The notes under the pieces: model-generated | The model's database searches: none | What the model saw: the letters and a program-made list of their open reading frames with translations, nothing else | What the model was told of the DNA's origin: nothing | Shown: in pieces, positions 6,932 to 12,037 of the stretch | Layout: the number at the start of each line of letters is the position of its first letter | Numbering within the stretch: the first letter of the stretch is position 1 | Made by a program: the position numbers and the translations under genes | Assembly (NCBI GenBank): GCA_020852155.1 | Contig: JADZBJ010000154.1 | Location: 1-12,037, forward strand | Length of the DNA stretch: 12,037 bases | DNA from: Saprospiraceae bacterium | Lineage (GTDB): Bacteria; Bacteroidota; Bacteroidia; Chitinophagales; Saprospiraceae | Reading direction: 5' to 3'

Positions 6932-6983
6932 CTCGCTGATAATTTGTAATTCCCCCGAAAAGGCATTTCAAACTATCAGCGAG
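6932..6983 (+). promoter_or_regulatory. Intercistronic hairpin between the hmuY-like and receptor genes
   Basis: CTCGCTGATA (6932-6941) pairs perfectly with TATCAGCGAG (6974-6983). A G-U and a U-A pair extend the stem outward, and TTTG/CAAA extends it inward after one mismatch. There is no T run, so it does not look like a terminator. It could stabilise or process an hmuY-receptor mRNA and set the protein ratio. Confidence 0.5.
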
Positions 6984-7030
6984 TACTTGAACCCCGACCA
7001 CTCCTTCCAAGCATAAATCCAGACCTGATA

Positions 7031-9058
7031 ATGTTAAAATTTTGCTGTACAGCGCTGTTATCTATTGCTTTTATCGCGCCATCAGTAGCCCAAACACCCC
7101 AGGATACGCTACCGGACAACGAATTGAATCAAGTGGTCGTAACGGCCCAATTCGTACCGACAGACATCCGGCAAACGGTAAATGTCGTGCGCGTATTAGA
7201 CCGAAAAACCATTGAACGACGGGCGGCTATTAATCTTGAAGAACTATTACAAACGGAAACCGGAGTGAGATTGACGCAGGATGCTGTTTTAGGCAGTGCA
7301 GTCAGCATCAATGGCCTGAACGGCGAAAACGTAAAAATTCTGGTGGATGGCGTGCCGGTTGTGGGGCGAATGAATGGAAGTGTGGATGCCGGACAACTGC
7401 CACTTGGCGCTGTACAGCAAATTGAGATTATCGAAGGGGCGCAATCGCTGATTTATGGTTCGGCAGCCTCGGCAGGCGTGATAAACCTGGTGAGCCGTAA
7501 AAATCAGGCGCACCGCTTTGAAATAGAAGGCAACACACAAATCGAAGGCAACGGTTACCAAAATTTTCAGGGTAGGGCAGGGGTGAAATTGGGCAAGTTT
7601 CAACTTCAACTCACCGGCAACCAACTGGATTTCAAGCCCACATCGGATACTTCACAGGGACGCGACCAAATCTGGAACCCCAAAACGCAAACCAATGGCA
7701 GGGCACTGCTTCGTTTCTCTCCTTCAGAACGCCTGGATATTCGATTGTCTGGCGGCATGTTTTCAGAACAGGTGGATAACCTCGGCAATCTCCGCCGCCC
7801 CAATTACAAACCCTACGCATTTGACGATTTTTACAAAACCCGCAGAAAAGATGCCAACCTGATCAGCGAAGGTCGCCTGAAAAGGTCCTGGTTCTGGCAA
7901 ACAACAATGGGTTGGAGCCGTTTTGACCGCGTCAAAAATTCTTACCGTTTTGATTTTGATGACGAGAAACTTACCCTGCTCGATGAGCAACAAGATACTT
8001 CGGCTTTTACCGGCCTGCTCGCCAGAGCAACCCTGGCCAGCGACCGTACTAACCGACGCCTGGATTATTTGTTCGGCGTCGAAAATTACCGCGAAACTGC
8101 CGAAGGCGCGCGTATTGTAGATTCAACATCCAACAGATACGGGCGAGCAGATGTCAGCGATTTTGCGCTGTTCTCCAGTGTGAAAGCGCATTTCCTCAAT
8201 CGAAAACTGACACTGCAAGGCGGCGCTCGCTGGACGCAAAATCAGCTTTACGGCAGCGCTGTCACGCCCTCAGTCTGGATGCTCTGGCGACCAATTGATC
8301 ACCTCGAAGCCCGCGTTTCCTATGCCAGCGGCTTTCGATCTCCCTCTCTGAAAGAGCTTTACCTGAATTTTATTGACATTAACCACTACGTAGTAGGCAA
8401 TCCTGCCCTCCGCCCGGAATACTCCGACAACCTGCACGCCGAGTTGAAGTGGAAGTCGGGCATTACACAGTCTTTTCAATGGAGCGCCACCGCATCAGGC
8501 TTCTACAACGATATACGCAACCGCATTATCTTGTCTGAATTCGGCCCGGTTCAATACCGCTATGTCAACCTCGAAAAATGGACGACAACCGGCGGCGGAC
8601 TGGCTTTGCGTGCAGCCTGGAATGAATGGTTGCAGTTTAATTCAACATTTAATTACACCGGCTTTTACAACCATCTCGCCTCCAAGGCAGATTCTTTGCC
8701 TGTGCTGAACTGGTCGCCAGACTGGATGAATGAAATCCGCCTGAGTGGCTGGAACCAACTTGTGGGACTGTCGGTGTGGCATAAAATGACAGGACGGACG
8801 CCTTATTTCATTGAAGATGAGAACAAGCAGATTACGCAGGGCGCAGTCGAAGCCTGGGATATGCTTAATGTTAGCGCCAATTTTTCACTGCTGAACAATC
8901 GCATCCGACTGAATACCGGCGTCAAGAACGTTTTTGACAAAAAGCAGATTCGCGCAGGCGCTACCGACGGTGAAGGACATATCGCCGCCAATAACCAGCA
9001 ATCTGTCCACTGGGGACGACTGTGGTTTTTGAATGCCGTCGTGACGCTGGGTTGGTAA
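7031..9058 (+). CDS. TonB-dependent outer-membrane receptor, HmuR-like heme type
   Basis: The product has 675 residues. The signal peptide is MLKFCCTALLSIAFIAPSVAQ. A TonB-box-like segment, ELNQVVVTAQ, lies at 31-40. The plug domain runs from about 45 to 157, with VDGVPVVGRMNG and the closing IEIIEGAQSLIYGSAASAGVINLVSRK pattern. The rest is a 22-strand-type barrel ending in W675, the terminal aromatic expected for BAM insertion. In the barrel, FRSPSLKELY (435-444) and GNPALRPE (456-463) correspond to the FRAP and NPxL boxes of heme receptors. H452 lies between them, where receptors such as HemR and HmuR carry a functional histidine. The length is normal. It starts 122 bases after the HmuY-family gene in the same direction, matching the known hmuY-hmuR arrangement. 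Energy would come from TonB-ExbB-ExbD encoded elsewhere. Another substrate, such as a cobamide or siderophore, is possible. Confidence 0.9.
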   Translation: MLKFCCTALLSIAFIAPSVAQTPQDTLPDNELNQVVVTAQFVPTDIRQTVNVVRVLDRKTIERRAAINLEELLQTETGVRLTQDAVLGSAVSINGLNGENVKILVDGVPVVGRMNGSVDAGQLPLGAVQQIEIIEGAQSLIYGSAASAGVINLVSRKNQAHRFEIEGNTQIEGNGYQNFQGRAGVKLGKFQLQLTGNQLDFKPTSDTSQGRDQIWNPKTQTNGRALLRFSPSERLDIRLSGGMFSEQVDNLGNLRRPNYKPYAFDDFYKTRRKDANLISEGRLKRSWFWQTTMGWSRFDRVKNSYRFDFDDEKLTLLDEQQDTSAFTGLLARATLASDRTNRRLDYLFGVENYRETAEGARIVDSTSNRYGRADVSDFALFSSVKAHFLNRKLTLQGGARWTQNQLYGSAVTPSVWMLWRPIDHLEARVSYASGFRSPSLKELYLNFIDINHYVVGNPALRPEYSDNLHAELKWKSGITQSFQWSATASGFYNDIRNRIILSEFGPVQYRYVNLEKWTTTGGGLALRAAWNEWLQFNSTFNYTGFYNHLASKADSLPVLNWSPDWMNEIRLSGWNQLVGLSVWHKMTGRTPYFIEDENKQITQGAVEAWDMLNVSANFSLLNNRIRLNTGVKNVFDKKQIRAGATDGEGHIAANNQQSVHWGRLWFLNAVVTLGW

Positions 9059-9075
9059 TTTGCGTGTTGGACGTT

Positions 9076-10005
9076 TTACGCCTTTTCCAGAAATACTTCT
9101 GCCATCATACACCGGGCCGAGCCGCCACCATAGGTTTCGATGGTGCGAATGTCGCTGTGCAGCAGTCGTGTATGTTTTTCTAACTGCCTGATTTGCAGAG
9201 AGTTCAGGGCCTCAAAAGCCTGAGTGGACATGACGAGTATCGTCTCTCCCTGTTGATTGCGCACCTGAAGCATATTTCCGGCAAAGGAGTTCATTTGCGA
9301 AAGGCTGATCTCTACAATTTCTTTTCCGGTAGCAGCAAAACGCTCCTCGAGCATGGCCCTTTCTGTTTCATCCCTCACGGTATCGAGACAAATGACCACA
9401 AAGGTTTCGCCGAGGGCCATCATGACGTTTGTGTGATAGATGTCTTGGCCATTGGCGTCAACGGAATGGAACACAACGGGCGTGTAGCCGATGAGGTCGC
9501 AAAGGTCTTGTAACAATGCTTCCTCCGTCCGCGGGCTGAGGCAGGCATAAGCCAGTTGATTCGGGTGGTCAAAAATGATGCTGCCCGTACCTTCCAGGTA
9601 GCGTTCTTCGGCTTCGGCGCCTTCCAGGTGATGGCGTTTGGTCATGCTGAATCCGGCGTCCAGCACCTTCTTGACAATGGCGTCACTGCGTTCGAGGCGA
9701 CGGGTCGGGGCATACATCGGATAAGTGATGATGTTGCCATTCTGGTGAAAACTGACCCAGTTGTTCGGAAATACGGCGTCTGGTTTGACAGGCGTAACCG
9801 AATCATCTGCGACGATCACATTGACACCGGCATGGCGCAGTTTTTGCACAAAAGCGTCAAATTCCGACTGCGCGCGCTGGCGCATTTCCGCGCCGGAAAG
9901 GAGTCCGTCGCGACTTTGAAAAGCATTGTTGGCGGCCGTTTCTTCATTGAATGCGAAGTTGGCCGGGCGAACCATGAGGATATTAGCGGTAGTTTGTTGG
10001 CGCAT
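9076..10005 (-). CDS. ctlX: CtlX-type amidinotransferase-superfamily hydrolase
   Basis: The product has 309 residues, reading from the ATG at 10005-10003 to a TAA at 9078-9076. It belongs to the pentein (guanidine-modifying) superfamily and most resembles the citrulline-utilisation hydrolase CtlX group. Visible features are the N-terminal MVRPANFAFN, DAVFPNNWVS (D76, F79-W83), LEGTGSIIFD (E137, equivalent to the EGGD region of deiminases), HTNVMM with the likely catalytic H190, and the C-terminal GGGSARCMMAE with the likely nucleophile C299. All expected catalytic positions are present, so the enzyme should be active. The group hydrolyses citrulline or related ureido/guanidino compounds in the cytoplasm; the exact substrate here is not provable. 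There are 17 bases between its stop and that of the convergent TonB receptor, with no visible terminator. Its upstream region is taken up by a large hairpin element. Confidence 0.8.
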   Translation of the reverse strand: MRQQTTANILMVRPANFAFNEETAANNAFQSRDGLLSGAEMRQRAQSEFDAFVQKLRHAGVNVIVADDSVTPVKPDAVFPNNWVSFHQNGNIITYPMYAPTRRLERSDAIVKKVLDAGFSMTKRHHLEGAEAEERYLEGTGSIIFDHPNQLAYACLSPRTEEALLQDLCDLIGYTPVVFHSVDANGQDIYHTNVMMALGETFVVICLDTVRDETERAMLEERFAATGKEIVEISLSQMNSFAGNMLQVRNQQGETILVMSTQAFEALNSLQIRQLEKHTRLLHSDIRTIETYGGGSARCMMAEVFLEKA

Positions 10006-10018
10006 ATAATTTTTTTTC

Positions 10019-10180
10019 GTAACTGTTTAGGTCGCTCCTGTTTTGGCCAAAAAAGGTCTATTTTAGGCCACTCTTCGCCGTTTTCCTCGTCCGATGCGCT
10101 GCATCGAACTCAAAAAAGCGGCTTGATTGACCTAAAATCGCCTACTTTTTTGATCCAAAACCGCTGACCTAAACAGTTAC
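10019..10180. mobile_element. 162-base imperfect giant hairpin, MITE-like, with 15-bp perfect ends
   Basis: GTAACTGTTTAGGTC (10019-10033) is exactly inverted as GACCTAAACAGTTAC (10166-10180). The symmetry continues: GTTTTGG, CAAAAAAG and ATTTTAGG in the left arm have counterparts at matching places in the right arm. The two arms meet at CGATGC-GCT-GCATCG (10092-10106), within half a base of the geometric centre. TTTTTTC occurs on both outer sides (10012-10018 and 10182-10188), a possible but low-complexity target duplication. No transposase is encoded. It begins 14 bases before the ctlX start codon. A long RNA hairpin is the other reading. Confidence 0.65.
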
Positions 10181-10257
10181 CTTTTTTCAGCGGTAAAAAT
10201 AGCGGTAGTCGGTGCAACAGTCTATTCAATTACATCATTTCTTTCGTCGGCTTGTTC

Positions 10258-10265
10258 TACATTTG
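10258..10265 (+). promoter_or_regulatory. Predicted -7 element of dut
   Basis: TACATTTG matches TAnnTTTG and lies 20 bases before the TTG start at 10286. The predicted transcript start is near 10272. No TTG stands at the usual -33 distance. Confidence 0.45.
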
Positions 10266-10285
10266 TCCGACAAAATCAATTTGCT

Positions 10286-10723
10286 TTGAGAATCAACATC
10301 ATCAACAGGTCGCCTTTCCCGCTACCAGCGTATCAAACCACCGGCAGTGCGGGCATGGATTTGCAGGCGAACCTTGACCAACCGATTACGCTGGGCCCGC
10401 TCGAACGCTCCCTAATCCCGACAGGGTTGTTCATTGAACTACCACATGGCTTTGAAGCGCAAATCCGCCCCAGAAGCGGTATGGCCGCCAATCGCGGGCT
10501 AACGATGCTCAATTCGCCAGGTACGATTGACAGCGATTACAGGGGTGAAATCAAGTGTATTCTGGTCAATCTTTCCAATGAACCACAGACCATCCACCCC
10601 GGCGAGCGTATTGCCCAAATGGTCATTGCCAAACACGAACAAATATCCTGGAACGAAGTTGCCGAACTGATCGAAACTGATCGCGGCACTGGCGGCTTCG
10701 GAAGCACCGGAGTTAGTGGTTAG
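10286..10723 (+). CDS. dut: dUTP diphosphatase (dUTPase)
   Basis: The product has 145 residues, the normal size for a homotrimeric dUTPase that hydrolyses dUTP to dUMP and pyrophosphate, keeping uracil out of DNA and feeding dTMP synthesis. All five motifs are present: I AGMDL (22-26), II PRSGMA (62-67), III GTIDSDYRGE (79-88, with the catalytic D82), IV GERIAQM (106-112) and V RGTGGFGSTG (133-142). The start is a TTG at 10286: the family N-terminus (INIINRS) begins directly after it and no ATG lies nearby upstream. After motif V only V-S-G and the stop remain. Those codons (10712-10723) are the first units of the heptad repeat array that follows. The gene lies just upstream of the nucleotidylyltransferase, probably in the same transcript. 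Confidence 0.95.
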   Translation: MRINIINRSPFPLPAYQTTGSAGMDLQANLDQPITLGPLERSLIPTGLFIELPHGFEAQIRPRSGMAANRGLTMLNSPGTIDSDYRGEIKCILVNLSNEPQTIHPGERIAQMVIAKHEQISWNEVAELIETDRGTGGFGSTGVSG

Positions 10724-10753
10724 TGGTGAGAGGTTAGTGATTAGTGATTAGTG
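10712..10753. repeat. Heptad repeat array, left arm (6 units)
   Basis: Six uninterrupted 7-base units occur: GTTAGTG, GTTAGTG, GTGAGAG, GTTAGTG, ATTAGTG, ATTAGTG. The first unit starts inside the dut reading frame, 12 bases before the end of the stop codon. They are the inverse complement of the unit type in the right arm, across a 25-base spacer (10754-10778). Confidence 0.9.
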
Positions 10754-10778
10754 TTTTCATCATCTGTTCATGGTTAAT

Positions 10779-10876
10779 CACTCACCACTAATCACTTACC
10801 TCTAATCACTAACCTCTAATCACTCACCGCTCACCACTCACCTCTTACCTCTTACCACTAATCACTTACCACTCAC
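10779..10876. repeat. Heptad repeat array, right arm (14 units)
   Basis: The 98 bases divide exactly into fourteen 7-base units of the form CWCTHAY: CACTCAC, CACTAAT, CACTTAC, CTCTAAT, CACTAAC, CTCTAAT, CACTCAC, CGCTCAC, CACTCAC, CTCTTAC, CTCTTAC, CACTAAT, CACTTAC, CACTCAC. One base (T10877) separates the last unit from the next gene's ATG, so the array forms that gene's whole ribosome-binding region. Confidence 0.92.
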
Positions 10877-10877
10877 T

Positions 10878-11888
10878 ATGCGTATCATCATCCCGATGGC
10901 TGGCCGAGGCACCCGATTAAGGCCGCATACCCTGACGGTACCCAAACCTTTGATACCCGTTGCCGGCAAACCGATTATTCAACGATTGGTAGAAGACCTG
11001 GCTCATTCCTATCACGGCAAAATAGAAGAAATTGCCTTCATCTGCGGCGATTTTGGCCCGGAAGTTGAGCGCGAACTGGTTCGCATCGCGGAGCAAATGG
11101 GCGCTAAGGGCAAGATATACCACCAGCAAAAGGCCCTGGGCGTCGGACACGCCATTTTCTGTGCCAAAGACAGCCTGAAAGGCAAGTGTATGATCGCATT
11201 TGCCGATACGCTGTTCAAAGCCGATTTCAGTTTTGATGATGCGCACGACGGCGTTATCTGGACGCAAAAAGTCAAAGACCCTTCTTCGTTTGGCGTGGTG
11301 AAGGTGAGCGACGATGGCACCATTACAGACTTTGTCGAGAAGCCATCTACGTTCGTATCCGATCTGGCGATTGTCGGTATTTACTATTTCCGCGAGGGCG
11401 AAAGATTGCGCGATACGTTACAGCAGATCATCAAGCAGGATATTCGTGAAAAAAACGAAATACAACTCACCACGGCGCTTGAATGGTTAAAAAACGACGG
11501 ACTGAAATTCAAAACCGGCGAAATTGATGAATGGCTGGATTGCGGTAACAAGGAAAATATCCTGTTGTCGAACGAGCGCATGCTCGAAATCCACCGACAA
11601 AATGAAGGATTGGTTTCATCTTCGGCGATCATTGAAAACAGTGTCATCATCGCGCCCTGTTTTATTGGCGATGGCGCTGTCTTACGCAATTCGGTGGTTG
11701 GTCCGCATGTCAGCGTCGGGCATCAATCCACCGTAGAAAATGCCATCATCAAAAACAGCATTGTTCAGAATCGTTCCTTGATCAAAAATGCCGTTCTGGA
11801 TTATTCCATGGTCGGCAACTCAAGCCGTTTTATCGGCTCCTGGGATGAACTGAACCTCGGCGATTACAGTAATTTTCATCAAAAATAG
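10878..11888 (+). CDS. Sugar-phosphate nucleotidylyltransferase with a left-handed beta-helix tail
   Basis: The product has 336 residues. The ATG at 10878 is fixed by the family N-terminus MRIIIPMAGRGTRLRPHTL. The nucleotide-binding signature GRGTR (9-13) and K23-P24 in VPKPLIPVAGKP are intact. So are LGVGHA (87-92), the metal-binding D110 in FADTLF, DPSSFGVV (134-141), FVEKP (152-156) and EWLDCGN (218-224, D221). From about residue 245 an isoleucine/valine-rich hexapeptide pattern (IIENSVIIAPCFIG...) indicates a left-handed beta-helix. This is the layout of long RmlA/StrD-like enzymes, which make dTDP- or UDP-glucose from sugar 1-phosphate in the cytoplasm. The nucleotide and sugar cannot be fixed by eye. 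It shares the dut direction, with 154 bases of heptad repeat in between, and probably feeds envelope polysaccharide synthesis. Confidence 0.88.
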   Translation: MRIIIPMAGRGTRLRPHTLTVPKPLIPVAGKPIIQRLVEDLAHSYHGKIEEIAFICGDFGPEVERELVRIAEQMGAKGKIYHQQKALGVGHAIFCAKDSLKGKCMIAFADTLFKADFSFDDAHDGVIWTQKVKDPSSFGVVKVSDDGTITDFVEKPSTFVSDLAIVGIYYFREGERLRDTLQQIIKQDIREKNEIQLTTALEWLKNDGLKFKTGEIDEWLDCGNKENILLSNERMLEIHRQNEGLVSSSAIIENSVIIAPCFIGDGAVLRNSVVGPHVSVGHQSTVENAIIKNSIVQNRSLIKNAVLDYSMVGNSSRFIGSWDELNLGDYSNFHQK

Positions 11889-11893
11889 AAAAA

Positions 11894-11963
11894 ATTGATT
11901 CGATTGATCCGATTGATTCGATTAAGTCCGATTGATCCGATTAAATCCGATTGTTTTGATTCC
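11894..11963. repeat. Degenerate 9/10-base tandem array
   Basis: Seven units follow one another: ATTGATTCG, ATTGATCCG, ATTGATTCG, ATTAAGTCCG, ATTGATCCG, ATTAAATCCG, ATTGTTTTG, then a partial ATTCC. The consensus is ATTGATYCG. The array starts 6 bases after the stop codon of the nucleotidylyltransferase and differs in unit and period from the heptad array on its other side. Confidence 0.85.
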
Positions 11964-11996
11964 TACAAATGGATGCAATACAGTTGTGTCACCAAA

Positions 11997-12037
11997 ATCC
12001 GTGTTGCTTTGCATCTGCGTTATCCGCGTTCCATCTA
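11997..12037. repeat. ATCTGCG repeat cluster, copy 2 (runs to the window edge)
   Basis: ATCCGTG (11997-12003), ATCTGCG (12013-12019) and ATCCGCG (12022-12028) are the same word family as the cluster at 3617-3671, with similar spacing. The cluster may continue beyond the window. Confidence 0.5.

Noticed and set aside
9556..10167. 203-codon plus-strand open frame
   Set aside because: It lies opposite ctlX and runs into the giant hairpin. ctlX on the minus strand has all its family motifs; this frame has none.
9984..10209. TAGCGGTAGT direct repeat (9984-9993 and 10200-10209) as an insertion footprint around the hairpin
   Set aside because: The copies lie at unequal distances (25 and 19 bases) from the hairpin ends and one is inside ctlX coding sequence; chance is likelier.
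10712..10876. CRISPR array reading of the short repeats
   Set aside because: Units are 7 bases long, contiguous, without spacers, and inverted halfway; no cas gene is nearby.

Overview
The window looks like a chromosomal segment of a Bacteroidota bacterium, probably from the Saprospirales or a nearby order; the lineage is inferred from signs in the sequence, not from a search. Those signs are promoter elements of the TAnnTTTG type with few Shine-Dalgarno sequences, C-terminal sorting domains of the type IX secretion system (T9SS), a HmuY-family protein next to a TonB-dependent receptor, and short degenerate tandem arrays between genes.

Layout, left to right. A family-9 glycosyltransferase (LPS heptosyltransferase type) runs off the left edge on the minus strand (1-478). 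A tRNA-Leu(CAG) with its own promoter and an intrinsic terminator follows (554-728). Next come three plus-strand genes for exported proteins: an M28 metallopeptidase with a T9SS-like tail (860-2416), an orphan lipoprotein (2522-3403) and a short M61-type metallopeptidase (3747-5300). The gap before the M61 gene holds a palindromic element, a terminator-like hairpin and a cluster of ATCTGCG repeats. A 315-base AT-rich, palindrome-rich control region then leads to a likely heme-acquisition pair: a HmuY-family protein carrying a T9SS anchor (5616-6908) and a HmuR-like TonB-dependent receptor (7031-9058). Convergent to these is a CtlX-type amidinotransferase-superfamily hydrolase (9076-10005, minus). 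A 162-base imperfect giant hairpin separates it from dut (10286-10723, TTG start). A sugar-phosphate nucleotidylyltransferase with a beta-helix tail (10878-11888) follows dut.

How the genes fit together. The HmuY/TonB receptor pair forms a surface heme capture and uptake unit. The two exported metallopeptidases could supply peptides, or release heme from host or prey proteins, but that link is only positional. The glycosyltransferase and the nucleotidylyltransferase serve envelope polysaccharide synthesis. dut and ctlX are housekeeping or amino-acid metabolism genes.

The most unusual material lies between the genes. An inverted pair of 7-bp repeat arrays (6 units, then 14) begins inside the last codons of dut and ends one base before the start codon of the nucleotidylyltransferase. 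A 9/10-bp array lies after the same gene. The 162-base hairpin has 15-bp perfect ends, like a MITE. I saw no CRISPR array, complete insertion sequence, phage gene or recognisable defence system.
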